Source: CAYIFA01 sp964362625 (GTDB lineage Bacteria > Patescibacteriota > Minisyncoccia > 1-14-0-10-42-19). Taken from it: a DNA stretch of 18,079 bases. The translations under genes and the position numbers were made by a program. This document shows, in pieces, positions 1-8,251 of this stretch (within the stretch, counting starts at the first letter, position 1; every line of letters starts with the position of its first letter). Below the pieces are notes generated by a model. That model had not been told where the DNA came from. It saw only the letters and a list, made by a program, of their open reading frames with translations, and did not search any database. The DNA is taken from the NCBI GenBank assembly GCA_964362625.1, contig CAYIFA010000013.1, positions 1-18,079 on the forward strand, given 5' to 3'.

Positions 1-24
1 CCGGCTAGTGGAGCCGGATTTTTT
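1..24 (+). terminator. Rho-independent terminator of the gene upstream of the window
   Basis: A perfect 6-bp stem (CCGGCT at 1-6, AGCCGG at 12-17) with a 5-nt loop is followed by six T at 19-24. This is the standard intrinsic terminator layout for plus-strand transcription. The gene it ends lies outside the window. Its position suggests that ftsA begins a new transcription unit. Confidence 0.75.
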
Positions 25-48
25 ACTATAGAATGTAATTATAATAAT

Positions 49-1218
49 ATGCCGAGAAATATTACAGTTGGTATTGATATCGGGACGTATCAGACGCGTA
101 CTGTGGTGGCGGAGTGGGCGAAAGGCAATGAAAAAATGAGGATTGTCGGGACTGGCGTATCGTCTTCAGACGGTCTTCGGCGGGGGAATATAGAACACGT
201 GGAAGATGCCGCGCGGGCGCTCGGAGAATCGGTGAAGCGAGCCGAACGCGTTGCCGGGATAAAAATAAGTTCGGCAGCTTTTGCGTTTGGCGGAGCTAGT
301 TTGTCTTCGGTTCTTTCCCGCGGTCAGGTAGTAGTTTCCGGAGAAGCAAGCGAAATAGCTTCTCATGACATTGATCGGGCGATAGAAGCGAGCCATGCGG
401 TATTGTTGCCGCTTGCCAATAAAACAATTTTGCACCAAATCCCGGTTACTTTCAGGGTGGATAACGCTATTTTAACGCATGCGCCAAAAGGGCTGGTTGG
501 TTCGCGCTTGGAAGTTGATACGTTGTTTGTAACCGGGCTTGTTCCGCACGCTGAAAATGTTGTGGCAGTTGCGAATTTAGCCGGAATAGAGGTATTAAGT
601 ATTACCGCTGCTCCGATTGCCGCGGCACAGGCGGTTTTATCCAAACGACAGAAGGAGGTCGGCGTCTTGCTTCTAGACATCGGCGGTGGCTCGGTCGGGC
701 TCGTAGTATACGAAGAGGGTCTTCCTATTTCGGTCGGGACCATTCCAATCGGCGGAGCCGCCATTACCAACGACTTAGCGATTGGTTTTAGAATTGGTAT
801 CGATGATGCCGAAACACTTAAGCAATCATATGACAGCTATCAGGGACAGGAAAAAAAGAAGGTTGAAGAAATAATTAAGGCGCGTTTATCGGACATTTTT
901 GAGCTGGTCTATAAGCATCTAGAAAGAATCAGACGCGATCGATTGTTGCCGGCTGGAGTGGTTTTGACCGGAGGCGGAGCTAATTTATTCGGAATTCAGG
1001 ACATGGCTCGTCATGAATTGGAACTGCCGATTGAGAAGGGACGATTTAGCGGCATTGAAACAGTTCGCGGCGATTTGCTTGATTCGTCTTGGTCCACCGC
1101 AATCGGACTTTGTCTGATAGCTCGGGATAATCGTAAAAATTACAGCGGGGTCTTTGGGATTCCAGTAACGAACACGGGATCTAAAATAGCCCGATGGTTT
1201 AGGGCATTTTTACCGTAA
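49..1218 (+). CDS. ftsA: Cell division protein FtsA
   Basis: FtsA is an actin-like ATPase on the inner face of the membrane that tethers FtsZ filaments and recruits later divisome proteins. The 389-residue product has the actin-fold landmarks in order: phosphate-1 loop GIDIGTYQTRT (residues 8-18), an inserted 1C/SHS2 region (about 80-165), phosphate-2 loop LLLDIGGGSVG (207-217) and the adenosine motif VVLTGGGANLFG (304-315). The end, SKIARWFRAFL (378-388), is basic and hydrophobic, like the amphipathic membrane-targeting helix of FtsA. Length is normal for the family. ATG at 49 is the only sensible start. There is no Shine-Dalgarno sequence; AT-rich -10-like sequence (TATAAT at 40-45) abuts the codon. 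ftsZ follows 44 bp downstream, the classic pairing. Confidence 0.97.
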   Translation: MPRNITVGIDIGTYQTRTVVAEWAKGNEKMRIVGTGVSSSDGLRRGNIEHVEDAARALGESVKRAERVAGIKISSAAFAFGGASLSSVLSRGQVVVSGEASEIASHDIDRAIEASHAVLLPLANKTILHQIPVTFRVDNAILTHAPKGLVGSRLEVDTLFVTGLVPHAENVVAVANLAGIEVLSITAAPIAAAQAVLSKRQKEVGVLLLDIGGGSVGLVVYEEGLPISVGTIPIGGAAITNDLAIGFRIGIDDAETLKQSYDSYQGQEKKKVEEIIKARLSDIFELVYKHLERIRRDRLLPAGVVLTGGGANLFGIQDMARHELELPIEKGRFSGIETVRGDLLDSSWSTAIGLCLIARDNRKNYSGVFGIPVTNTGSKIARWFRAFLP

Positions 1219-1262
1219 GGTGTCAAGTTGCGGGGCCCAGCGCTCTTATGTAATGTATTGGC

Positions 1263-2408
1263 ATGCCAAATCTCAAGCCAGAAGTAGAGGCGTTCGCAAG
1301 AATAAAAGTTGTCGGGGTCGGCGGGTCCGGGTCCAATGCTGTTGATCATATGATCCATTCCAAGGTGCGCGGAGTTGATTTCGTCGCGGTTAACACCGAT
1401 ATGCAGGATTTGCACCACACTTCTGCCAATAAAAAAATACATATCGGCAAGAACTTGACCAAGGGCCTTGGCGCAGGAATGAATCCGGAAATCGGGCGGC
1501 AAGCCGCGGAAGAAACACGCGATGAAATTCAAGAGGTCTTAAAAGGCGCTGATATGGTTTTTGTGACTTGCGGTTTTGGCGGGGGAACCGGCACCGGTGC
1601 CAGTCCAGTGGTAGCGCACTCTGCAAAAAGTCAGGGGATTCTTACTATCGGAGTAGTAACCAAGCCATTTACCTTTGAGGGAGCCGAGCGCGGCCGACTC
1701 GCCGAAGAAGGCCTGGCGCGCCTCAGAGAAAACGTCGACGCATTAATAGTCATACCAAATGATCGCTTGCTCGCCGCTACTTCCAAAGACACCACTTTTC
1801 TTTCAGCGTTTGCTATGTCTGATGATATTTTGCGGCAAGCTGTTGAGGGTATTTCAGATCTTATAATGCTGCCAGGAATCATCAACGTTGATTTTGCGGA
1901 TGTCCGGGCTATTATGCAGAATGCCGGGTCTGCTTTGATGGGCGTTTCCTCGGCTACTGGTGAAAAAAGAGCTGAAGAAGCTGCCAGAGGCGCAATTAAT
2001 TCGCCGTTATTGGATTTTTCTATTGATGGCGCAAAAGGCGTGCTTTTCGCCATTGCCGGCGGTCCGGACATGACATTATGGGAGATACAGGAAGCGGCCA
2101 AAATAATCACGGAATCTATGGATAAAAGCGCGAGAGTGATATTTGGCGCGATTCATGACGAACGCTTACGGAAAAATGAGCTAAAAATAACAGTTATCGC
2201 CGCTGGATTCCCGGAAAAGGCGAACATGAAGCCGCTATTTAGTCTGCCGGGCCAAAAAGACGAGCCGATTTTAAAAATAAAAAAACCTGAACCGCGGCCG
2301 ATTGAAGAACCGGTAATTGAAAAAAGCGTGGTCGGCGAGAAAAACGATAAAAATGACGAGAGTTGGGATGCCATACCGGCATTTTTGCGTAGAAGCAGGA
2401 AAATGTAA
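1263..2408 (+). CDS. ftsZ: Cell division protein FtsZ
   Basis: FtsZ is the tubulin-like GTPase that polymerises into the division ring. The 381-residue product shows the nucleotide-binding segment VGVGGSGSNAV (17-27), the tubulin signature GGGTGTG (106-112) and the T7 synergy loop around NVDFADVRAIM (208-218), whose aspartates D210 and D213 complete the GTPase site of the neighbouring subunit. A charged linker (about 330-365) leads to DAIPAFLRR (369-377), matching the conserved C-terminal peptide that binds FtsA, so the FtsA partner encoded next door should dock here. ATG at 1263 fits the family start. No Shine-Dalgarno sequence is visible; a weak TTGCGG at 1228-1233 might be a -35, but cotranscription with ftsA is as likely. 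A terminator follows the gene. Confidence 0.98.
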   Translation: MPNLKPEVEAFARIKVVGVGGSGSNAVDHMIHSKVRGVDFVAVNTDMQDLHHTSANKKIHIGKNLTKGLGAGMNPEIGRQAAEETRDEIQEVLKGADMVFVTCGFGGGTGTGASPVVAHSAKSQGILTIGVVTKPFTFEGAERGRLAEEGLARLRENVDALIVIPNDRLLAATSKDTTFLSAFAMSDDILRQAVEGISDLIMLPGIINVDFADVRAIMQNAGSALMGVSSATGEKRAEEAARGAINSPLLDFSIDGAKGVLFAIAGGPDMTLWEIQEAAKIITESMDKSARVIFGAIHDERLRKNELKITVIAAGFPEKANMKPLFSLPGQKDEPILKIKKPEPRPIEEPVIEKSVVGEKNDKNDESWDAIPAFLRRSRKM

Positions 2409-2447
2409 AATTTTCTCTTGAGTGCACGCCGGTAGTAGTTGTACACC

Positions 2448-2486
2448 TAACCGAACTGGGTTTTCCACTTCCGGTTATTTTTTTTT
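2448..2486 (+). terminator. Terminator after ftsZ
   Basis: TAACCG (2448-2453) pairs with CGGTTA (2472-2477). After a small internal loop, TGG pairs with CCA around a GTTTT loop. Nine T follow (2478-2486). The hairpin plus T-run separates the ftsA-ftsZ unit from nrdJ. Confidence 0.8.
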
Positions 2487-2490
2487 GATT

Positions 2491-2496
2491 TATAAT
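2491..2496 (+). promoter_or_regulatory. Putative -10 element of the nrdJ promoter
   Basis: There is an exact TATAAT at 2491-2496. The expected start of transcription is near 2503, giving nrdJ a leader of about 115 nt, by far the longest in this window. The -35 region would fall in the ftsZ terminator (around 2468-2473) and is not a good match, so the call rests on the -10 alone. Confidence 0.45.
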
Positions 2497-2519
2497 TTAG
2501 ATATACAATTAAATTTTGT

Positions 2520-2605
2520 AATTCCTAATATCTGATTTTTTTCACCTCTCGTTATTGCCGTATCACTATGATCGGACGTGAAGGGAAAGTTAGAAATTAG
2601 GAATT
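2520..2605 (+). promoter_or_regulatory. Long hairpin in the nrdJ 5' leader (candidate cis-regulatory RNA)
   Basis: One nearly continuous stem can be drawn. AATTCCTAAT (2520-2529) pairs perfectly with ATTAGGAATT (2596-2605). After one mismatch, 2531-2535 pairs with 2590-2594 with one G-U. After a 2-nt bulge, 2536-2545 pairs with 2578-2587 with three G-U. An internal loop follows, then CCG-ATC (2558-2560, 2562-2564) pairs with GATCGG (2570-2575). That is about 31 pairs in 86 nt, ending 12 nt before the nrdJ start. It lies downstream of the putative -10, so it would be in the mRNA. I see no B12-box-like sequence. A structured RNA associated with nrdJ has, as I recall, been described from metagenomes, but I cannot test whether this is one. 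Confidence 0.6.
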
Positions 2606-2617
2606 TGTCATCTAAAT

Positions 2618-5600
2618 ATGACACCAACACCAGCATTCCCAATAAAACAAGTTAAGAAGCGTGATGGCCGACTAGTTTCATTCGACAAAAATCGGATTAC
2701 CCGTGTGATTTATAGGGCAATGCTGGCAACCGGCGAAGGCAATCGCGAACGCGACCCGTTGAGAATTTCCGACCGGGTAGTAAAAGAATTGCTAAAAAAA
2801 TATCCCAAGGGCGGCATTCCGCATATCGAAGAAATACAGGACATAGTCGAAGAAGCCCTGATTTTGATGGATTTTCCGAAAACCGCAAAGTCTTATATTC
2901 TTTACCGAAACGAACGGGCGCAGGTCCGTGATAAAACAAAAACCGTTCCGGAGCATGTTGGGCGGTTAGTCCGTGAATCAAAAAAACATTTCCGTAACGC
3001 TTTGTCCGAGTTCATATATTATCGGACATATTCGCGTTGGATCGAAGAAGAAAATCGCCGCGAAACTTGGATAGAAACCGTTGGCCGGTATATGTCCTTT
3101 ATGTGTGAAAACATCGGAGATAAATTGAAGGATGAAGAATACGCGGAGATCCGGGAAGCAATTTTGAATCAGGAAGTAATGCCGTCTATGCGTCTGCTTT
3201 GGTCTGCCGGCTGGGCGGCCGGGAAAACTAACGTGTCAGCTTATAATTGTTCTTTTATCGCCCCCAGCCGTTTGGAAGATTTTGCCGAAATAATGTATTT
3301 GTCAATGTGCGGCACTGGAGTCGGTTTTTCGGTGGAATCGCAAAACATCCAGTTGTTGCCTATAATCAAAAAGCAACTTGGCGAAAAATTGGAGATACAT
3401 ATTATTGAGGATTCCAAGGAGGGGTGGGGGAATGCTCTAACACTTGGGCTCAAAACTTGGTATTCCGGAAAAGATATTGAATTTGACTATTCTTTACTGC
3501 GCCCGGCTGGCGCACGGCTGATTACTATGGGCGGCCGAAGCTCCGGTCCCGGACCGCTGCGGGCTCTTTTGGATTTTGCTCGCGGTAAGATTTTGTCCAA
3601 ACCAGGCCGCCGGCTCTCTAACATAGATGTCCACGACATAATTTGTAAAATCGGCGAAGTGGTAGTTATGGGCGGTGTTAGGCGGAGCGCCTTAATTTCT
3701 CTTTCCGATTTAGATGACGACGAAATGCGTCACGCTAAAACAGGCCAGTTTTACCTGACTGAACCACAGCGTTCTATGGCTAATAATTCCGCGGTGTACA
3801 ACGAAAAACCGTCGGCCACAGAATTTATGGAAGAATGGCTGGCGCTGGCCAAAAGCGGTACTGGCGAACGCGGCATTTTTAACCGCGGGGGGCTTGAGAG
3901 TCAACTGCCAAGGCGGCGTTGGAAGGTTTTTAAGGACCATTACTTGACAAGTGGCACAAATCCTTGTGTTACTGCTGATACTTGGGTTATGACTAGCACT
4001 GGCGCCGCGCTGGTGAAGGATTTGCTCGGTGCGCCGTTTGAAGCTGTTATAGATGGAAAAATTTATAAATCATCAGGTTTTTTTGAGACCGGTGAAAAAG
4101 AGGTATTTAAAATTAAGACTGGGCGCGGCCATACTTTGAAGGTAACCGGAAATCATAAGATTCTGACAGTTGGATACAAAACAAGGAAAGTGCAAAGGAA
4201 TGTTTGGAAAGAAGTTAAAGATTTAACGCCTGGAGATAAAATCGTTCTTCACAATCATTGCGGATTTCACTGGATGGGCCTCGGTACTGAGCAAGAAGGT
4301 TGGTTGTTGGGCAGCCTGATAGGTGATGGCAATATTGAAGCAAACGGCAGAGCTAATTTGGACTATTGGGGAGAAGCGCAATCACAAATGATGACATATG
4401 CGGCCGATCTAATTCACGCCACGGTTGGCGGGAGAAGTGATTTGAGAGGGCATTTGGCTAAAAGCGGGTATGGGCGTGTTGGTTCTACGAATCTCGGAAC
4501 TCTGGCTATTTCATATGGTATTAAATATAATCAGAAGTTCCCGACCGATTTAATAGAAATGACTTCATCGGATTTTTATCGGGGTTTTTTGAAAGGATGG
4601 TTTGATGCTGATGGGTCAGTACAGGGGAATCAGGCGAAGGGTGTAAGCGTTAGATTAAACTCCAGTTATTATGGATCATTAGAGCGAGCTCAAAGAATGT
4701 TGTCGCGTTTGGGTATAATGAGTACCATTTATAAAAATCGTAAACCCAGAGAAATGAAATTAATGCCGGATGGCCGCGGAGGGTTAAAAGAATATTTATG
4801 CCGTTCCAACCACGAACTTGTGATTTCCGGATCCAATTTGGAAGTTTTTACCGAGCTTATTAATTTTAACGATTCGGCTAAAAAGAACAAATTAGAATTA
4901 CTATTGAGTTCGTATAAGAGAAAACTGAATCGCGAGTCATTTATTTCCAGAATAGTTTCGATAAGGAGCGCCGGAGAAGAGCGAGTATACGATTGTAACG
5001 TTCCGGAAGTTAATGCCTTTGACGCAAACGGGATCTATGTTCATAACTGCGGCGAAATCGTGTTGAGAAGTAAACAGTTTTGCAATTTGTCAGAGGTGGT
5101 TGCCCGCGAAGACGACACATCAGAATCACTTACGCGGAAAACGCGCCTGGCAACCATTATTGGGACTTATCAGTCGACTCTAACTAAGTTTCCTTATATT
5201 TCCAAAGATTGGAAGGAAAACTGCGAAGAAGAGCGTTTGCTCGGAGTTTCAATTACCGGCCACTGGGATTCGCCGGAAGCGCGCAAACCCGAGGTTTTGG
5301 CCGCCCTAAAGCAGGAAGCCCTGAAGGTAAACCGGACCTATGCCAAACGATTCGGTATAAACGAATCAACGTGCATTACCTGTGTTAAGCCGTCGGGGAC
5401 TGTCAGCCAATTAGTGGATGCCGCCTCAGGAATGCACCCGCGGCATGCCCAATATTACATCCGCCGCGTACGTATTTCGGCCACTGATCCGCTTTTTGAA
5501 ATGCTTAAGGATCAAAAGTTTCCTTATTGGCCGGAAGTCGGGCAGTCCGGAGAATCTGCCTCCACGTTTGTTTTGGAATTTCCGGTTAAAGCGCCAGCCA

Positions 5601-6025
5601 GCGCCAAAACCAAAAACGATTTTACGGCCATAGATCAGTTGGAGTATTGGAAAATAGTGAAAGAAAATTATACCGAGCATAACCCATCGGTAACAGTTTC
5701 GGTTGGGCCGGATGAATGGATAGATAGCGCCAATTGGCTCTATAAGAATTGGGAAATGACCGGCGGGCTTTCTTTTCTTCCGCGCCAAGATCATGTTTAT
5801 CAACTCGCGCCATTCGAGGAAATCACCGAGGAGCAATATAATGAATTAGTGGCGAAGATGCCGGAAATTGACTTCTCGCACATTACGATTTATGAAAAAG
5901 ATGATCAAACTCAAGGCGCTAAAGAACTTGCCTGCGTTGGCGGCGTTTGCGAAATAGATTTTAGCGAAGAGTCCGCCCAAAAACAACCGGCCGTGATTGC
6001 CGAACCGGCAATTGAGGGAGCCTAG
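2618..6025 (+). CDS. nrdJ: AdoCbl-dependent class II ribonucleotide reductase NrdJ, intein-containing
   Basis: NrdJ reduces ribonucleotides to deoxyribonucleotides using a thiyl radical generated from adenosylcobalamin. The 1135-residue precursor is 774 residues of reductase plus a 361-residue intein (residues 450-810). The reductase has an N-terminal ATP-cone (about 8-100) and then closely follows the monomeric Lactobacillus leichmannii RTPR type, for example VMPSMRLLWSAG, MGGRSSGPGPL and KPSGTVSQL. Redox cysteines are C211 in AYNCSF and C822 in FCNLSEV. The radical cysteine is C811 in the split NP/CGEI motif, and 811-822 keeps the same 11-residue spacing as RTPR. The C-terminal shuttle pair C1106/C1111 is a CX4C motif (CVGGVC), as in RTPR. 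The reading frame is open throughout. There is no Shine-Dalgarno sequence before ATG 2618; a long hairpin leader precedes it. The RTPR subtype implies triphosphate substrates, which is inference. Confidence 0.95.
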   Translation: MTPTPAFPIKQVKKRDGRLVSFDKNRITRVIYRAMLATGEGNRERDPLRISDRVVKELLKKYPKGGIPHIEEIQDIVEEALILMDFPKTAKSYILYRNERAQVRDKTKTVPEHVGRLVRESKKHFRNALSEFIYYRTYSRWIEEENRRETWIETVGRYMSFMCENIGDKLKDEEYAEIREAILNQEVMPSMRLLWSAGWAAGKTNVSAYNCSFIAPSRLEDFAEIMYLSMCGTGVGFSVESQNIQLLPIIKKQLGEKLEIHIIEDSKEGWGNALTLGLKTWYSGKDIEFDYSLLRPAGARLITMGGRSSGPGPLRALLDFARGKILSKPGRRLSNIDVHDIICKIGEVVVMGGVRRSALISLSDLDDDEMRHAKTGQFYLTEPQRSMANNSAVYNEKPSATEFMEEWLALAKSGTGERGIFNRGGLESQLPRRRWKVFKDHYLTSGTNPCVTADTWVMTSTGAALVKDLLGAPFEAVIDGKIYKSSGFFETGEKEVFKIKTGRGHTLKVTGNHKILTVGYKTRKVQRNVWKEVKDLTPGDKIVLHNHCGFHWMGLGTEQEGWLLGSLIGDGNIEANGRANLDYWGEAQSQMMTYAADLIHATVGGRSDLRGHLAKSGYGRVGSTNLGTLAISYGIKYNQKFPTDLIEMTSSDFYRGFLKGWFDADGSVQGNQAKGVSVRLNSSYYGSLERAQRMLSRLGIMSTIYKNRKPREMKLMPDGRGGLKEYLCRSNHELVISGSNLEVFTELINFNDSAKKNKLELLLSSYKRKLNRESFISRIVSIRSAGEERVYDCNVPEVNAFDANGIYVHNCGEIVLRSKQFCNLSEVVAREDDTSESLTRKTRLATIIGTYQSTLTKFPYISKDWKENCEEERLLGVSITGHWDSPEARKPEVLAALKQEALKVNRTYAKRFGINESTCITCVKPSGTVSQLVDAASGMHPRHAQYYIRRVRISATDPLFEMLKDQKFPYWPEVGQSGESASTFVLEFPVKAPASAKTKNDFTAIDQLEYWKIVKENYTEHNPSVTVSVGPDEWIDSANWLYKNWEMTGGLSFLPRQDHVYQLAPFEEITEEQYNELVAKMPEIDFSHITIYEKDDQTQGAKELACVGGVCEIDFSEESAQKQPAVIAEPAIEGA
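3965..5047 (+). mobile_element. LAGLIDADG homing-endonuclease intein inside NrdJ
   Basis: The intein is an in-frame, self-splicing, mobile insertion of 361 residues. It begins with C1 (block A, CVTADTWVM), has the block B T-x-x-H as T61-G62-N63-H64, and ends with H360-N361 before the extein cysteine, so all canonical splicing residues are present. Block F is VYDCNV (341-346) followed by VNAF, where many inteins have a histidine. Two LAGLIDADG motifs are intact: LLGSLIGDGNI (114-124) and FLKGWFDADGSV (208-219), with acidic residues D121 and D216. The homing endonuclease may therefore be active. The insertion point lies between NP and CGEI, so the splicing nucleophile C+1 is also the reductase radical cysteine. 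By eye the intein DNA is more AT-rich than the flanking gene. Confidence 0.93.
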
Positions 6026-6084
6026 AAATTAATCTGCTTATTTGCGCGGAGTCCGGGCCTAAAGCGCACGGATTTTCGTTGGGT

Positions 6085-6119
6085 TTTGAGTTGCAGAAGG
6101 ACTCAAATTTTGTTAATAT
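6085..6119 (+). promoter_or_regulatory. gyrB promoter with extended -10 and overlapping inverted repeat
   Basis: TTGCAG (6091-6096) is followed after 17 bp by TGTTAATAT (6111-6119), an extended -10. Transcription would start near 6126, only about 6 nt before the gyrB ATG at 6132. TTTGAGT (6085-6091) and ACTCAAA (6101-6107) form a 7-bp inverted repeat over the -35. It could be a repressor site, or a weak terminator for nrdJ since four T follow. Confidence 0.55.
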
Positions 6120-6131
6120 ATCTATATATTT

Positions 6132-8183
6132 ATGGCTAAAAAACCTCCTAAAAAACGCTCAAAAGCAGAAGAGGTTGGGGAAAAGTCTAAATCAAAAAGC
6201 GACGGATATACCGCCGAATCTATTCAGGTGCTTGAGGGGCTGGATCCGGTACGGAAAAGGCCCGGAATGTATATCGGTTCAACCGGACCGGATGGGCTTC
6301 ATCATTTGGTTTGGGAAGTTGCTGATAACGCGATTGACGAAGCGATGGCCGGATATGCCAAGAATATCGGTATTACTCTTTTGCCGGGAAATCAGGTGCG
6401 GGTAGTTGATGACGGCCGCGGCATTCCGGTTGAAAAGCACCCACAGACGAAAAAATCAACGCTTGAAACCGTTATGACCGTACTGCATGCCGGCGGAAAA
6501 TTCGGCGGCGGTTCATACAAAGTGTCCGGCGGCCTTCATGGCGTTGGCGTTTCAGTGGTCAATGCATTATCAAAATGGATGGAGGCGCGGATTTGCCGCG
6601 AACCCGAACAGTGGCTGCAAGAGTATGTTCGCGGCAAGCCGAAAAGCAACGTTAAAAAGGTTGGGACCTGCAAAGGGGCGGGGACAGCCATTACTTTTGA
6701 ACCGGATCCGGAAATTTTCCCGGAAATCGAATTTGATTGGGGGCGCGTTCTTGAGCGAATGCGTCAGCAGGCCTATTTGACTAAAGGCGTGCGGATTTCT
6801 TTGCGCGATCTCCGTGAAAAGGATATCGCCAGACAGAGCTCCCACGGATTTTATTTTGAAGGCGGGATTAGGTCCTACGTTAAATATTTAAACCGCTATG
6901 TCGCGTCGAACCACGAAAACATTTTTTATGCTTCAAAAGACGTGAACGGCGTTTTGGTGGAAGTCGCACTGCAATACGTTGACGACCTTTCCACCCGCGA
7001 AATGGGTTTTGCCAACAACATCCACAATCCCGAAGGCGGAATGCATATCACCGGGTTTCGCACCGCGCTAACCCGTACGCTCAACGATTACGCCAAGAAA
7101 AACAGCTATATCAAAGCCGAAATCGACTCGTTTACCGGCGATGACGTGCGCGAAGGACTCACCGCGATAATTTCGGTTAAATTGCGCGAGCCGCAGTTTG
7201 AAGGCCAAACCAAGGCTAAGCTCGGATCGGTTGAGGCCAGGTCTGCCGTAGAGTCAATGTTTGGCGAGGCTTTTTCGGCGTTTTTGGAAGAAAACCCCCA
7301 AGATGCTAGAGCTATTGTCGAGAAGATAGTGCTGGCTCTAAAAGCCAGAAAAGCCGCTAAAGCCGCCAAAGATACTATATTGAGAAAGGGGGCGCTTGAT
7401 GGGCTGACTCTGCCCGGCAAGCTCGCCGATTGTCAATCCAGAGACCCGGCCGAGTCCGAATTATTCCTAGTAGAAGGAGATTCCGCGGGCGGTTCAGCGA
7501 AATCCGGTAGAGACCGCAGATTCCAGGCAATTTTGCCTTTGCGCGGGAAAATTTTAAATGTGGAACGGGCGCGCATAGACAAGATGCTTGCTTCCAAAGA
7601 AATCAGGTCGCTGGTTATCGCGTTGGGAGCGGCGATAGGCAATGAATTTGACGCTTCTAGGCTGCGCTATCACCGGATAATAATCGCCACCGATGCCGAT
7701 GTTGACGGCGCGCACATTCGGACGCTCTTGCTCACCCTTTTCTTCCGTTATTTTTTGCCGGCGATAACCAAGGGATATCTTTACATCGCGACTCCGCCGT
7801 TATACCGGATACAAAAAGCGAAGGTTGTCCGTTATGCTTACAGCGATCAGGAGAAAGAATCTGTCTTAAGGGAATTTGAAAAAAGCTCCAGAGATAAATC
7901 GATAAAGACCGAAGGAGCAGATGCCGAGCCTGCCGAAGAGGCCGCAGAAAGCGGAAAGTTAAAAGGAGTTACCATCCAGCGTTACAAGGGTCTTGGCGAA
8001 ATGAACCCGGAGCAGCTATGGGAAACCACGATGGACCCGGCAAGACGCCTGCTCAAACAGGTGGCCATTAAAGACGCCGAAGAAGCCAACCGCATTTTTG
8101 ATATTTTAATGGGTTCGGAAGTTGCTCCGCGCAAAACATTCATTGAGACCCACGCTAAGGCCGTGCAGAATTTGGATGTTTGA
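6132..8183 (+). CDS. gyrB: DNA gyrase subunit B
   Basis: GyrB is the ATPase and TOPRIM subunit of gyrase, which introduces negative supercoils with GyrA. The 683-residue product has a lysine-rich tail (1-23), RKRPGMYIG (41-49), the GHKL ATPase motifs EVADN (E62, N66), DDGRGIP and GGLHGVGVSVVNALS, the transducer domain, then TOPRIM with the catalytic glutamate E448 in LVEGDSAGGS and the metal-binding D521/D523/D525 in TDADVDGAH. QRYKGLGEMNPEQLWETT closes the core. The large insertion found in some proteobacterial GyrB is absent. ATG at 6132 is preferred because the ATPase core starts soon after and a well-formed promoter abuts it. ParE is the alternative, but the overall match is to GyrB. gyrA is not in the window. 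Confidence 0.95.
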   Translation: MAKKPPKKRSKAEEVGEKSKSKSDGYTAESIQVLEGLDPVRKRPGMYIGSTGPDGLHHLVWEVADNAIDEAMAGYAKNIGITLLPGNQVRVVDDGRGIPVEKHPQTKKSTLETVMTVLHAGGKFGGGSYKVSGGLHGVGVSVVNALSKWMEARICREPEQWLQEYVRGKPKSNVKKVGTCKGAGTAITFEPDPEIFPEIEFDWGRVLERMRQQAYLTKGVRISLRDLREKDIARQSSHGFYFEGGIRSYVKYLNRYVASNHENIFYASKDVNGVLVEVALQYVDDLSTREMGFANNIHNPEGGMHITGFRTALTRTLNDYAKKNSYIKAEIDSFTGDDVREGLTAIISVKLREPQFEGQTKAKLGSVEARSAVESMFGEAFSAFLEENPQDARAIVEKIVLALKARKAAKAAKDTILRKGALDGLTLPGKLADCQSRDPAESELFLVEGDSAGGSAKSGRDRRFQAILPLRGKILNVERARIDKMLASKEIRSLVIALGAAIGNEFDASRLRYHRIIIATDADVDGAHIRTLLLTLFFRYFLPAITKGYLYIATPPLYRIQKAKVVRYAYSDQEKESVLREFEKSSRDKSIKTEGADAEPAEEAAESGKLKGVTIQRYKGLGEMNPEQLWETTMDPARRLLKQVAIKDAEEANRIFDILMGSEVAPRKTFIETHAKAVQNLDV

Positions 8184-8222
8184 AGTTAAAACAAATATGC
8201 ATGGAGTAGGAAAGAAATATAA

Positions 8223-8247
8223 GAGATGTCATGGGAAGTGACATCTC
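8223..8247 (+). repeat. Perfect 9-bp inverted repeat downstream of gyrB
   Basis: GAGATGTCA (8223-8231) and TGACATCTC (8239-8247) are exact reverse complements around a 7-nt loop. No T-run follows, so this is not a standard intrinsic terminator. It may stabilise or end the gyrB transcript. A similar half-site, GTGTCATGAGA, recurs at about 8277-8287. Confidence 0.6.
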
Positions 8248-8251
8248 GCAA

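Noticed and set aside
363..770. 135-codon minus-strand ORF inside ftsA
   Set aside because: It is fully antisense to conserved FtsA motifs and rich in Ser/Thr/Pro, as expected of a shadow frame.
2505..2521. ACAATTAAATTTTGT-like sequence as an NrdR box upstream of nrdJ
   Set aside because: Only the ACAA/TTGT ends are symmetric; the spacing and centre do not match the NrdR consensus and there is no second box.
2497..2617. Cobalamin riboswitch before the B12-dependent reductase
   Set aside because: The leader is too short for the usual element and no B12-box-like sequence is present; the hairpin is a different structure.
5426..5836. 136-codon minus-strand ORF inside nrdJ
   Set aside because: It is antisense to well-conserved reductase sequence, and its translation is basic and low in domain signal, a shadow of the real frame.
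6079..6405. 108-codon plus-strand ORF overlapping the gyrB start
   Set aside because: It is out of frame with the strongly conserved GyrB N-terminus and has no domain signal.
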